38,699 nt of DNA from Gammaproteobacteria bacterium (GCA_029265075.1 JAJUJZ010000013.1:1-38699), one strand, 5' to 3'. Shown: positions 18,478 to 28,050, counted from the first letter of the stretch. Translations and numbers: made by a program. Notes: generated by a model from the letters alone, not told the origin.

Positions 18478-18986
18478 GGCGTTTCCGCTCCTCCCGTTGG
18501 CAGCAGACTGATCCGCCAGCGGGTACTGTCGAGCTCCAGCTGCCACTCGGCAGACCCGGTCGTTTTGCTGCGCCAGCAGCGCACCGGTGTGCCGAAGCAG
18601 AGCTCACGCTGGCCGGCGAGCTGCGTCGCGGCCGGATAGTCACGTTCGAAAGTACTGGTGTCGGCGAGGGCGAAAAGCAGGCCAGCCAGCAGCGCCTCGC
18701 GGGCGCGGTCCGGTACCTGAAAGCCATCTTTCACCCACGCGCCATCCGTCAGCACCAGCCGCGCACCGGGTACGCCCAGCGGCGATAACAGGGTCGCACG
18801 CAGGTGGGGACCGTCGGCCACCAGCACGGCAAACCATGTCTCCTGGTCCGCTGCGGCGAGATAGAACTGTGCGGGCAGCGGCACTGATAGCTGCGGCAGC
18901 GTCGCCGGCAGCGGCAGCTGTGCAGCGCAGCTTGTCAGCAGGATGAGGGCAGCCGTGAGCGCGCTGGTACGTGGAGCCAGATTCAT
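18474..18986 (-). CDS. DUF3261-like lipoprotein (APE-cluster associated)
   Basis: Lipobox LLTSC near the N-terminus (MNLAPRTSALTAALILLTSCAAQ). 170 aa; position matches the DUF3261 protein in APE loci. Confidence 0.65.
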   Translation of the reverse strand: MNLAPRTSALTAALILLTSCAAQLPLPATLPQLSVPLPAQFYLAAADQETWFAVLVADGPHLRATLLSPLGVPGARLVLTDGAWVKDGFQVPDRAREALLAGLLFALADTSTFERDYPAATQLAGQRELCFGTPVRCWRSKTTGSAEWQLELDSTRWRISLLPTGGAETP

Positions 18987-18988
18987 CG

Positions 18989-20260
18989 TCAGGCCGGTGC
19001 GCAGAGCTCAGCGAGGGTGCGCAGCCGCCGTTTAGCCTGAGCAACGAATGGGTTGCTGGCATCCCAGGCGTAGCCGGCCAGAACTGAGCAGATCATGCGT
19101 CGGATCTCCGGCGCGGGGTTTTCATGGTAGATCACGTCCTGGAAGCTGCAGTCGTACCAGCCTTCCACGTAAGCCCGAAATGCATTGACGCCGAATTTGA
19201 GCGGTTCGGAGAATTCCTTGTCCCAGTCGACTGCTTCTCCGCTCAGCTGACGGTGCAGCAGTGCGGCGGCCATGCTTGATGAGCGCATTGCGATGGTAAC
19301 GCCCGACGAAAAGACCGGGTCAAGGAATTCTGCGGCGTTACCCAGCAGTGCAAAGCCGGGGCCATGCAGACGCTTGACGTTGGCCGAATAGCCGCCAATG
19401 GTGCGGGCAGGCATGGCGAAACGGGCGTTGACCAGCAGGCGCCGCAGGTTGGGCGCTTCCTGTACAAAGTCACGCAGGCAGGTATCGAGATCGTCGTCGC
19501 GCCCGGCAAAATGCCCCTCGGCAGCGACCACACCCATCGAGCAGCGGCCATTACTGAACGGAATCAGCCAGTACCAGATATCACGCTGCGTCGGATGGGT
19601 GGTGATCAGAATCTTGTTGCGATCGAACTGGGGATCCACGATGCCATCTTCGATGTGGGTAAAGACGGCCTTGCGTACCGGAAAGGTCGACGGCAACTCC
19701 AGGTCCAGCAGACGCGGCAGCACGCGTCCGTAGCCACTCGCATCCAGGACGAACTCCGCCTCAACCCGATAGGCAACCCCGTGCTCGTCGTGCACGGTGA
19801 GCAGCGGGCGGCCATCCTGAAACTCGATGGCTTCGAGGCCGTGCTCGTAGCGAATTTCCACACCCTGAGCGGTTGCTTCGTCGGCCAGCACCTTGTCAAA
19901 CTTGGCGCGCTCTACCTGAAACGTCGTGCCGCGGCCGGGCGTGAAATTGTCACCGAAATTGAAATCGGTATAGCGCTCGCCCCAGCCGAACGCGGCACCG
20001 TTCTTGAGCTGAAAGCCCGCAGCTTCGACGGCGGGCATCATCCCCGCCTCCTCGACAAAGTCGAGGCAGTGGGCCAGCAGACTCTCGCCAATCGAAAAGC
20101 GGGGGAACCGCTGCCGCTCGATTACCAGCACATCGTGGCCGCGACGCCTCAGCAGGGCTGCTGCGATACTGCCGGATGGTCCGGCACCGATGACCGCGAC
20201 CTGCCGACGTTCAGATGGGAGGTCGGATGAGGCCATGTTAAGAACGCCGGTTGCGGACAT
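18989..20260 (-). CDS. FAD-dependent oxidoreductase / flavin-dependent halogenase-like protein
   Basis: VIGAGPSGSIAAALLRRRGHDVLVIERQRFPRFSIGESLL (FAD Rossmann); WYWLIP (WxWxIP); FLDPVFSSG (FxxPxxSxG); FQLKNGAAFGWG. Confidence 0.82.
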   Translation of the reverse strand: MSATGVLNMASSDLPSERRQVAVIGAGPSGSIAAALLRRRGHDVLVIERQRFPRFSIGESLLAHCLDFVEEAGMMPAVEAAGFQLKNGAAFGWGERYTDFNFGDNFTPGRGTTFQVERAKFDKVLADEATAQGVEIRYEHGLEAIEFQDGRPLLTVHDEHGVAYRVEAEFVLDASGYGRVLPRLLDLELPSTFPVRKAVFTHIEDGIVDPQFDRNKILITTHPTQRDIWYWLIPFSNGRCSMGVVAAEGHFAGRDDDLDTCLRDFVQEAPNLRRLLVNARFAMPARTIGGYSANVKRLHGPGFALLGNAAEFLDPVFSSGVTIAMRSSSMAAALLHRQLSGEAVDWDKEFSEPLKFGVNAFRAYVEGWYDCSFQDVIYHENPAPEIRRMICSVLAGYAWDASNPFVAQAKRRLRTLAELCAPA

Positions 20261-20347
20261 GTTTCAAACCTTTCAGTACGTAATTAGCGGTAGCGGTTCA
20301 GTGCACAGCGGCCGCGCATGATAACAGGCACCGGCGGATGGCTGCGC

Positions 20348-22741
20348 TCATTCGCATGATTTTCTGAGCTCGCCTGACGGCACTGCCCACGGGGCCAGCA
20401 ATACACAGAACACCAGTCCCAGCGTGACCGCCAGCCCGAAATTGCTGACGGCCGGCGTTTGCGAAAGCGCCAGCAGACCGAACGAGAGCCAGGCGGTTAC
20501 GGCAGCAACCACCACGCCCAGCAGGCTGACCACCATGCCACCGACACGCTCATGGATCAGAATCGCGTAGTCGACGCCCACGGCGGTCGCCAGCAGCAGG
20601 CCGAACAGGCCGAACAGGGTAAGGGGCTGCCCCAGCAACCCCAGCGCACCGGCCGCCAGCAGGGCCGCTGCGAACGGCAAGCCGACGATGGCCATCGCTG
20701 GCCGCAGTCCAATTGCAAGGGCTACCAGCGCCAGCAGTATCAGTGTGGCAATCGCCTTGAGCAGCAGGGCGCGCCATTGCACCTGGTCGAGCGCGGCATC
20801 GAGCGCTGCAACCCGGTCCACGTAGCGGACGCCCGGCAGCTCCCCGGCGAGCCTCGCAAGCACACTGCCATTGTTCAGACCACTTAGCGTCACCAGCGCT
20901 GCCGGTGATTCGTCTGAGCTCCCTGCGAGCCAGAGATCACGCCACGGCTCGCCCAGCGGCCCTGTCAGCGCCTGGTCGGGGGTGAGCAACGGTGTCGACT
21001 GCAGAACAGCGAGTTCGGCCTGTAACTGTTCCGCAGGAATGCCGACCGCAATTAAGGGCTCAAACTGAGCAGACAGCTTCGCCAGCGCGTGTCTGAGCTG
21101 CAGCTGTTCGGCGGGGCTGGCGATGAACTGATCGATGCTGCGAAAGCTGCTCAAGACGTTTTGCTCTGTCAGTGCAGCGAGCCGCTCACTGAGCGCACGG
21201 GAGCGGGCCATGACGGTGTCCACATCCTCCCCTTCGACGATAAAAAACTGGCTGGTCGGCTGTTCGCCAGTGAGATCGGCAATGCGACGTGCCTCATTTA
21301 TCAGTTCCGGCGGCGTGCGGATCCACTGGCGCACATCGTTGCTACTGTCCAGCCGCGCTATGCCGTACGCTGTCAGCAGCGCTGCCACCAGGGCGAGGCT
21401 GATCTGCTGCCGGGATGACAGCCGGCGTCGTTGTCGCTCAATAGCGGCAACTAACGCGAGCGGCCGGGAGGCGGGCTGCAGCCGGGTGCCGGCCAGCAGG
21501 GCCGGCAGCAGTCCGACGGCGACCAGAAAGGCGCCGCCAAGGCCGGCGATGGAGAATACCGCGATCTGCGTCAGCGCCGGAAAGGGTGTGAACAGCAACG
21601 CGCCATATCCCACCACGCTGGTGGCGAGGCTGAGTCGCAATCCCGGCAGCGTACTGCGCAGCGCCGTCAGACTATGCCATTGTGGCGCTGCATCTTCGTG
21701 CTGCTGGTCCTGTCTTTTTGTCAGCCAGCTTTTCGACAGATAGTGAAGCGGGTAGTCAATGGCGACGCCGATGAGGCTGGCTCCCAGCACCAGGGTGAGA
21801 ACATGAATCTCGCCAAACAGTCCGACTGAGGCGACGGCACCGCACACCAGGCCCAGCGATACCGGCAGCAGTGCCATGAGTGCGCGTGGGGAACGGAAGG
21901 CGAACAGCAGGAGCAGAATGATGCCTATGACGCTGCCACCACCCACCCAGGCAACCTCCGCTGCGGCCTGATCGCGGGCGGCCGCAGCGTAGAGTACGCC
22001 ACCGAGCGCCAGCAGTTCGCCGCCGCCAGCGGTCACCTGCGCGCGGGCCAGGGCCACTGCATCACGCACCGCGACCGGGGCGGCAACATCGAAGGAAGTG
22101 GTATTGATGCGGGCTTCCGCCAGAATCCAGATCCGCTCGTCAGCCTCAATGGTTACTGCGCCGGTGGTGGCGTCGATAGCGATATCGCCATTGCCCTGAG
22201 GCAGCGAAATATGGCGCGTGAGGCCCAGCCAGTCGCGATCGGGCGCGACTACACCGCCCGCACTGAAAGGGTCGAACAGGGCCGCTGCCCGCTGCGCGAG
22301 GTAGCGTTCAGGGTGATGCAGCAGCTGGTCGCGGGTAGCATTATCGAGCAGCGCCAGCCGGCCGGCCAGCAGCTGCTGGCCCACTTTGTCGAGATCTGGC
22401 TGCTGCTGCCAGCGCACCCATTCAAAGCAGCCGCAGGTGTTGAGCTGCGTCGCTGTCTGTTCCGCCAGGGCTGACGCGTGCGAGCGCTGGTCATGGCCGA
22501 TCAGCAACAGCAGGCGTTCATTGAGCCGTTGCTCGACCCGTTGCTGGGCGCGCTGTTCCTGTGCGGTCTGCTCCAGCGTGGGCAGCAATGCCGTGAGATC
22601 GGTTGACAGGGGTGGACCATCCCGCCACTGCCAGGCAGCTGCGATCATCACCAGCAGCACGATGGCGAGCGTGCCGAGAGGCAGTGGCTGCTGCAACGCT
22701 GCCCGGACCGGAGCCGGTTGGGAACGGTCGTTACTGATCAA
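20348..22741 (-). CDS. MMPL/RND-superfamily exporter (APE-associated)
   Basis: Large protein with two repeated multi-TM blocks; LGASLIGVAIDYPLHYL and LLATAVGVDYAILIHERVGG are RND/MMPL TM4-type motifs. Likely TTG start at 22741 overlapping the LolA-like gene; the 22831 track start looks too long. Confidence 0.83.
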   Translation of the reverse strand: MISNDRSQPAPVRAALQQPLPLGTLAIVLLVMIAAAWQWRDGPPLSTDLTALLPTLEQTAQEQRAQQRVEQRLNERLLLLIGHDQRSHASALAEQTATQLNTCGCFEWVRWQQQPDLDKVGQQLLAGRLALLDNATRDQLLHHPERYLAQRAAALFDPFSAGGVVAPDRDWLGLTRHISLPQGNGDIAIDATTGAVTIEADERIWILAEARINTTSFDVAAPVAVRDAVALARAQVTAGGGELLALGGVLYAAAARDQAAAEVAWVGGGSVIGIILLLLFAFRSPRALMALLPVSLGLVCGAVASVGLFGEIHVLTLVLGASLIGVAIDYPLHYLSKSWLTKRQDQQHEDAAPQWHSLTALRSTLPGLRLSLATSVVGYGALLFTPFPALTQIAVFSIAGLGGAFLVAVGLLPALLAGTRLQPASRPLALVAAIERQRRRLSSRQQISLALVAALLTAYGIARLDSSNDVRQWIRTPPELINEARRIADLTGEQPTSQFFIVEGEDVDTVMARSRALSERLAALTEQNVLSSFRSIDQFIASPAEQLQLRHALAKLSAQFEPLIAVGIPAEQLQAELAVLQSTPLLTPDQALTGPLGEPWRDLWLAGSSDESPAALVTLSGLNNGSVLARLAGELPGVRYVDRVAALDAALDQVQWRALLLKAIATLILLALVALAIGLRPAMAIVGLPFAAALLAAGALGLLGQPLTLFGLFGLLLATAVGVDYAILIHERVGGMVVSLLGVVVAAVTAWLSFGLLALSQTPAVSNFGLAVTLGLVFCVLLAPWAVPSGELRKSCE

Positions 22742-23312
22742 GCTCAGCCTGCTCCGCTGGCGCAAGCGTTGTTGCCGGCTCGGCCTGCAGGCGGATGACG
22801 GTGCGGTCGCCGCTCTGCTCCTGCAGCTCAATGCCCTGCACGACCTCGGCGCCGATCAGCTGGATGCCTGCGAAGATCTGCCGGAGCAGTGCCCCGCGGG
22901 GCGTAAGTTCTGCGCGCCAGCCGGTATCCGATTCGATCAGTGTAATCTCGAAGTCGCGCTGCAGCGCGGCCACATCACCGCCGAGTGCTGCCAGAAAGAG
23001 GCGCTGCTGGGCAGCGGCGCCCCCTTGCGGGACTGGCTGCCACTGCTGCTCATGCCAGCGGGCTACCCCCTGCGTATTGATGCGGTAGCGCTGGCTGATC
23101 GGTGTCTCCAGCAGCCACAGCAGGCCGTGCTCCTGTGCCAGCACGAAGCGGCCGCTGCTGACGAGCGGCTGAGCCAGCGCGCGCAGGTGCTTTTCCTGCA
23201 CGAAACTGCCACGCACCACAGCGTGTGAGCGCAGCTGCTCGCTGAGTTCTTCCAGCGTCATGCCCAGCGCCAGTGTGGGCACCAGCAGCCATAACAGTAC
23301 CAGCATTTTCAT
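22731..23312 (-). CDS. LolA-like outer-membrane lipoprotein carrier protein (APE-associated)
   Basis: Signal peptide, then GSFVQEKHLRALAQPLVSSGRFVLAQEHGLLWLLETPISQRYRI, a LolA fold signature. Confidence 0.82.
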   Translation of the reverse strand: MKMLVLLWLLVPTLALGMTLEELSEQLRSHAVVRGSFVQEKHLRALAQPLVSSGRFVLAQEHGLLWLLETPISQRYRINTQGVARWHEQQWQPVPQGGAAAQQRLFLAALGGDVAALQRDFEITLIESDTGWRAELTPRGALLRQIFAGIQLIGAEVVQGIELQEQSGDRTVIRLQAEPATTLAPAEQAELDQ

Positions 23313-23737
23313 GATTGCAGCACTCGCGTGACTGCATCGAGCAACGGCGGCGGCGAGGCGAACTGCATTTCACCATTAGCCAGGTCCACTGCTACCTGTA
23401 CAGTGGTGGCGCGGGTGAGGCGCGTGCCCGTTGCCGCGCAGCGAATCAGGTAGTTGATTCTGAGCCGGTGCTCCCATTCCACCAGATCGGCCGTTACGAT
23501 CAGGCGCTGTCCGAGCTGAGCGCCTCTGACGTATCGCAGCTGCATGTCGATCACCGGCCACGCATAGCCGGAGGCGGACATCTGGCGATAGTTGTAATCG
23601 AGTTTGTCGAGCAGCGCGCAGCGGCCGATCTCCAGGTACTTCACATAATGGCCATGCCACACCACTTCCATGAGGTCGACATCGAAGAATGGCACGACCA
23701 CTTCTGCATCGGCCTGCAATACACCTTTACGACGCAT
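23309..23737 (-). CDS. 4-hydroxybenzoyl-CoA thioesterase-family acyl thioesterase (APE-associated)
   Basis: VVVPFFDVDLMEVVWHGHYVKYLEIGRCALLD (hotdog thioesterase, D..W.GHY.K motif). Start moved to MRRKGVLQ (23737). Confidence 0.87.
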   Translation of the reverse strand: MRRKGVLQADAEVVVPFFDVDLMEVVWHGHYVKYLEIGRCALLDKLDYNYRQMSASGYAWPVIDMQLRYVRGAQLGQRLIVTADLVEWEHRLRINYLIRCAATGTRLTRATTVQVAVDLANGEMQFASPPPLLDAVTRVLQS

Positions 23738-24734
23738 CGGCTCCTCCCGGGTCAGAACGTGATCCGGCGGGCGCCGTCTGCGACCGGCGGCCCGCGGCGG
23801 CAGGCTGCCGCCAGAATGGATAAAAATTGAACCATTGCAGCGGCACACGCAGACACTCGGCTGCCAGCCGATCGGCATAGCGCTGCGCCCATTGCTGCAC
23901 GACCGTATCGCGTTCGCGGCGCTGCCAGCTGATGGACCTGGCAAAAGGTTCGAGCGAGACCCGATAACGACCGCCGTCCTTTACGCAGAACAGCAGGTTC
24001 ACCGGGCAGCGCAGCAGGCCGGCCAGCAGCCATGGTCCCTGTGGCAGCCGTGCCGGCCTGCCCAGAAAATTGACGGTGGTAGTGCGCGCACCATGCAGCG
24101 GCACCCGATCACCCGCAATCGCCAGCCACTCACCGCGATCAAGGCGTTCGTTAAGCTGGAGCATCACGGCGGGATCAAGTTCGGAGACCTGAATCAGCCG
24201 CATCCGGCTGGCACCTGCTTCGGCCAGCAACTGGTTGAACTGCTCGGCGTGACGCGTGTGTACCAGCACGTTCATGCTGACGATGTCATTGATGTCGGCC
24301 AGCGCGCGGCACACTTCGAGATTGCCGAGGTGGGCGCCGACCAGCAGCTGGCCGCGACCCTGGGTGAGCCGGCGGTGCACCCCCTCCGGGTCGTCGACCG
24401 TGATCTGTTCGAGGCCGATGGCACCCCGCCATACGTCGAGCTTGTCGAGCAGCGCGTCGGCGAAACTCATGAATTGCCGGAATACCGAGCGCAGGGTGGG
24501 TCGCAGCCCGGGCTGGCCGCTCCATTCTGCCAGCGCTGCCTGATAGTCATGCGCGCTGCGACGCGCTTCACGGCCCAGCACAAAGAAGTAGAAAACGATC
24601 AGATAGATCACCGGCGTCATCGGCCGCCGGCCGAGGCGACGCACCGCCCAGACAGTCAGCCGCATCAGCGCAAGGCTGCCGCGCTCGCGCCGGGCTGCCC
24701 AGTGCGCTGCGTCGGAGCTCGTCGCCGGCTTCAT
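23727..24734 (-). CDS. LpxL/HtrB-like lysophospholipid acyltransferase
   Basis: GQLLVGAHLGNLEVCRAL, DRGEWLAIAGDRVPLHGART, FLGRPARLPQGPWLLAGLLRCPVNLLF. Start at MKPATSSDAAH (24734). Confidence 0.82.
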   Translation of the reverse strand: MKPATSSDAAHWAARRERGSLALMRLTVWAVRRLGRRPMTPVIYLIVFYFFVLGREARRSAHDYQAALAEWSGQPGLRPTLRSVFRQFMSFADALLDKLDVWRGAIGLEQITVDDPEGVHRRLTQGRGQLLVGAHLGNLEVCRALADINDIVSMNVLVHTRHAEQFNQLLAEAGASRMRLIQVSELDPAVMLQLNERLDRGEWLAIAGDRVPLHGARTTTVNFLGRPARLPQGPWLLAGLLRCPVNLLFCVKDGGRYRVSLEPFARSISWQRRERDTVVQQWAQRYADRLAAECLRVPLQWFNFYPFWRQPAAAGRRSQTAPAGSRSDPGGADAS

Positions 24735-25534
24735 GCCATACCCCGCTGCAGCCGGCGCCAGAGCAGTACCGGCAGGCGTATCAGCATGCCGAAGAAGAGC
24801 CGGGTGTGCATGCGTGAAATCTGCCAGTTGTCTTCGAGCAGGCGAAAGTGCGAGCGGCCATCGACGGGATAATGCACACTGACCGGCAGCCATCGCATGG
24901 GCTGGTCGCGCCACGCCAGCCGAACCAGAATTTCAACATCGAAGGCCATGCGCGGTTTCAGTCTGCGCTCGGCCAGCAGGACCAGGGTCGGCCCGACCGG
25001 GTAGACGCGGAAGCCGCACATGGCATCCGGAATGGCCAGCGACAGCGTATTGATCCATACCCAGATGTGCGTGAGATAGCGCGAGTAGCGCCGCCCGGCC
25101 GGCATGCTGGCATCGTACTGTGGCCGGCCGCAGATTAGCGCCAGCGGCTGCGCCCGGGCGGCGGCAATGAAGGTGGGGATCACATCGAGATCGTGCTGGC
25201 CGTCGGCATCGACCTGCAGGGCATGCGTGAAGCCCAGTGCACCCGCCTGCCGCAAGCCGGCCGTTACCGCGGCCCCTTTGCCCTGATTGGTGGCAAGCCG
25301 GATGCGCGTTACCCCAGTCTGTTGTGCGAGCTGGTCGATGACGGCCGCGCAGCCTGCACTGGAACCATCGTCCACCAGAATGCTGTACAGCCCGGCGGCG
25401 CGCAGGCGCGCGACCACGGCCGGCAGGGGCTGTTCGTGGTTGTAAACGGGGATCACTGCACAGGGGCGGAACGGGTCTGTTACACCAGGGGCCGCGGTGG
25501 CGCGGCTGGCCGACACAACAGACATTTCACTCAT
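24731..25534 (-). CDS. Glycosyltransferase family 2
   Basis: CAVIPVYNHEQPLPAVVARLRAAGLYSILVDDGSSAGC, NQGKGAAVTAGLRQA, QVDADGQHDLDVIPTF (DxD). Start approximate. Confidence 0.88.
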   Translation of the reverse strand: MSEMSVVSASRATAAPGVTDPFRPCAVIPVYNHEQPLPAVVARLRAAGLYSILVDDGSSAGCAAVIDQLAQQTGVTRIRLATNQGKGAAVTAGLRQAGALGFTHALQVDADGQHDLDVIPTFIAAARAQPLALICGRPQYDASMPAGRRYSRYLTHIWVWINTLSLAIPDAMCGFRVYPVGPTLVLLAERRLKPRMAFDVEILVRLAWRDQPMRWLPVSVHYPVDGRSHFRLLEDNWQISRMHTRLFFGMLIRLPVLLWRRLQRGMA

Positions 25535-27257
25535 CATGCGACGCACCCAGCAGAATGCGGCCGGAAGAGCAGGCTGCAGCGCCGCTCCGGTAGGAAAAAT
25601 AGAGTTTGCCTCTCGCTTCATCCCAGCGCAGCTGCAGTTCCAGCTGATCATCCGGACGCGCCAGGCGCTGGAATTTGATCACTTCCATGCCGCCGAACCG
25701 GGGCGGGAGACCGGGCAGCAGCTGGCGGGCAATGGTGAGCGCCCAGCTGATCTGCACCACACCGGGCAACACCGGTGTGCCGGGAAAGTGACCCGAGAAA
25801 TGGGCCAGATCCAGCGGCACCCGCAGCTGTACGGTCCACTCATTGTGAGCATTCGGCACGCTGTCGAGCTGCTCTGGCAGACGGGGTCGCGGGGCACGCA
25901 GCAACACTTCCAGCGTCGCCGCCGGCAGCTTGTCCTGGGCGGTGAATGGCAGTTCTCGCACCAGCCGCCAGCGTCGGGGCAGAGCCAGCCTCTCGGTGTG
26001 GTGCGCGAGCCACTCCCGAAGCGTCCCGGTCACCGCCCGGCGGCCCTGCGTGCGCAGCGCCGCGCGTCCGGCCGGACTCAGCGCAACCACGGCACCGAGA
26101 AACGCGCGTCGCTCCTGCAACACGCCGAGACGTGCGTCGACCACCCACGGGTGAGCACACAGACGCTGTTCGATCTGCGGCAGAGAGATGCGCTTGTCTT
26201 CCAGTTTAACGATCCGGTCGAGGCGCTCGCCCAGCTCGAACCGACCGTCGCTGTGCAGCGTCACTGCATCTGCCGTAACGAACGGACGGTGATCGGGCAA
26301 GTAAGGGGATGCGAGCTGCAATGCGCCGCGAGCATCGCAGCTGACGGTGATGCCTGGAAACGGCTGCCACGGCTGTTGCCCCTGGCGCCAGCCGATGCCG
26401 CCCGTCTCCGAACTGCCATAAATTTCCAGCGGCCACTGGCCACCGCGACTGGCGATCACGGCGGCTGCAGGGGCGGGGAGGGCACCACCGGAAGAAAATA
26501 TGCGACGCACACCGCGCAAGGACTGGAAGTCGAAGGCGTCTCCCAGCCGTTTCAGCAGCGCCGGGCTGGCCACCCAAACAGTGTGTGCGAACGCCGCGCT
26601 GGCCTGCTGCATCTCCTCCGGAAACGGGCGTGCGATCCGCATAAACGGTACACCCGCGGCGAGCGGCCAGAGAACCCGGTAGAGCAGCCCGTAAATATGG
26701 TGCGCCGCCACCGAACCGATCACCACTGCCCCCGCAAGCTCAGTGCCCCAGAGCTGGTGCAGGGTGCGCACCTCGGTGCTGAGCTGGTGCAGCCGTTTGA
26801 GGATCAGTTTGGGGCGGCCACTGGAGCCCGAGGTGCAGAGCAGCAGTGTGGCAGCGGGGCTGAGCGGGGCGGGAGCGAGCGGCGCGGTCAGCAGCTCGGC
26901 AACGGACAGCGTCCCGGAGCGATCGCCGAGCACTGTCAGCGGAGATCGCTGCTGACCCTCAGAAGCGGGCAGCACGCAGTCGAGTTCGGCGTCTGCGGGC
27001 AGCTGTCCTTCGGCAGCGAGAATCGGCGTCGCTCCCGCTCGCCAGGCACCAAGCAGCGCCACGGCCAGTTCAGAGGCGTCGTCAAATTGCAGGACCAGAC
27101 GGGTAATCCGGCGCTGCTGAAGACCTGCAGCCAGCTGCAGTGCACGGCTCCGCAATGCCGCAGGCGGCAGGCTGACCTGGTCGGGCAGATCATATGGTTG
27201 CTGTTGTGGCGTATCCGCCTCAGTCACCAGCCACTGCTCCAGTGGTGTCCAGCTCAT
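25527..27257 (-). CDS. Fused AMP-dependent acyl/aryl ligase and FabZ-like dehydratase (ApeH-ApeI-like)
   Basis: LLCTSGSSGRPKLILKRLHQL (P-loop), EIYGSSETGGIGWRQ, GRFELGERLDRIVKLEDKRISLPQIEQRL; C-terminal HFSGHFPGTPVLPGVVQISWAL. Start at MSWTPLEQWLV (27257). Confidence 0.87.
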   Translation of the reverse strand: MSWTPLEQWLVTEADTPQQQPYDLPDQVSLPPAALRSRALQLAAGLQQRRITRLVLQFDDASELAVALLGAWRAGATPILAAEGQLPADAELDCVLPASEGQQRSPLTVLGDRSGTLSVAELLTAPLAPAPLSPAATLLLCTSGSSGRPKLILKRLHQLSTEVRTLHQLWGTELAGAVVIGSVAAHHIYGLLYRVLWPLAAGVPFMRIARPFPEEMQQASAAFAHTVWVASPALLKRLGDAFDFQSLRGVRRIFSSGGALPAPAAAVIASRGGQWPLEIYGSSETGGIGWRQGQQPWQPFPGITVSCDARGALQLASPYLPDHRPFVTADAVTLHSDGRFELGERLDRIVKLEDKRISLPQIEQRLCAHPWVVDARLGVLQERRAFLGAVVALSPAGRAALRTQGRRAVTGTLREWLAHHTERLALPRRWRLVRELPFTAQDKLPAATLEVLLRAPRPRLPEQLDSVPNAHNEWTVQLRVPLDLAHFSGHFPGTPVLPGVVQISWALTIARQLLPGLPPRFGGMEVIKFQRLARPDDQLELQLRWDEARGKLYFSYRSGAAACSSGRILLGASHDE

Positions 27258-27805
27258 GTGGCGAGTACCCGCTGCCGCACCAGCCACTCTCCACCCAGCA
27301 GCAGTCCGATCAGGCCGTAGGCGATCAGGCCGTTGTAGAGCGTCCACCAGCTGAGCGGCGCCCACAGGGTGAGCGCTGCGGCAATGGCGCCATTGAGCAG
27401 AAAGAAGAGCGACCAGATCACAGTGACGCGCCGGGTATAGGCGATGCCGGCCACCGGCAGAGCGGGGTCGCGCAGCCGCGCCAGCGTTTCGATGACCGGT
27501 GTGCCCCGCAGGCTTGAAGCAAATACCAGGAGCAGCGCACCGTTGATCAGCACCGGATACCACAGCAGCAGGGATGCGTCATCCACGGCTGCCGTCACCG
27601 CGCAGAACAGCAGTGCCGCAGCCGCCGGCAACAGGGTGCGACGATTGCGGCCAGTGACCAGCAGCCGGCCCAGCCAGAGCAGGCCCAGCAGCAGCACCAG
27701 ATAGCGGGGTGACCAGCGTTCGAGACCGAGCCAGACGGCAAACGGGTAGGCCAGCGATACGATCGCCAGCAGCGGTCCGATCACCGCGGCTGCGCCGCGC
27801 TTCAC
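27254..27805 (-). CDS. COG4648-like integral membrane protein (APE-associated)
   Basis: Several TM segments; sits between AMP-ligase and ACP genes with 4-nt overlaps on both sides. Confidence 0.65.
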   Translation of the reverse strand: MKRGAAAVIGPLLAIVSLAYPFAVWLGLERWSPRYLVLLLGLLWLGRLLVTGRNRRTLLPAAAALLFCAVTAAVDDASLLLWYPVLINGALLLVFASSLRGTPVIETLARLRDPALPVAGIAYTRRVTVIWSLFFLLNGAIAAALTLWAPLSWWTLYNGLIAYGLIGLLLGGEWLVRQRVLAT

Positions 27806-28050
27806 GCGAGCGTCATCCGGTGCACCGCTGCAACGACATCGCCCACGGTGCGCACGGCCTTGAAATCCTCTGCGGCCAGCTTTTTGCCAGTTTTGCGCCT
27901 GATGTAGTCGATCAGGTCGACCGCATCGATACTGTCGATTTCGAGGTCCTGATAAAGATTGGCCTCGAGTGTCACCTGCTCGGGCTCCAGTTCAAACAGC
28001 TCGACGATAGCGCTGCGCAGAACGTCGTAAATCTCATCGCGGGTTTGCAC
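27802..28050 (-). CDS. Acyl carrier protein
   Basis: 82 aa, NLYQDLEIDSIDAVDLIDYIRRKTG with phosphopantetheine Ser in the DSI motif. Confidence 0.93.
   Translation of the reverse strand: MQTRDEIYDVLRSAIVELFELEPEQVTLEANLYQDLEIDSIDAVDLIDYIRRKTGKKLAAEDFKAVRTVGDVVAAVHRMTLA

Noticed and set aside
22742-22831. N-terminal extension of the MMPL ORF
   Set aside because: Lies inside the LolA-like gene and is Arg/Ser-rich; TTG at 22741 is a more plausible start.
25497-27320. 607-aa plus-strand ORF
   Set aside because: Antisense to the AMP-ligase/dehydratase fusion; Gln/Arg/His-rich low-information translation. Shadow ORF.
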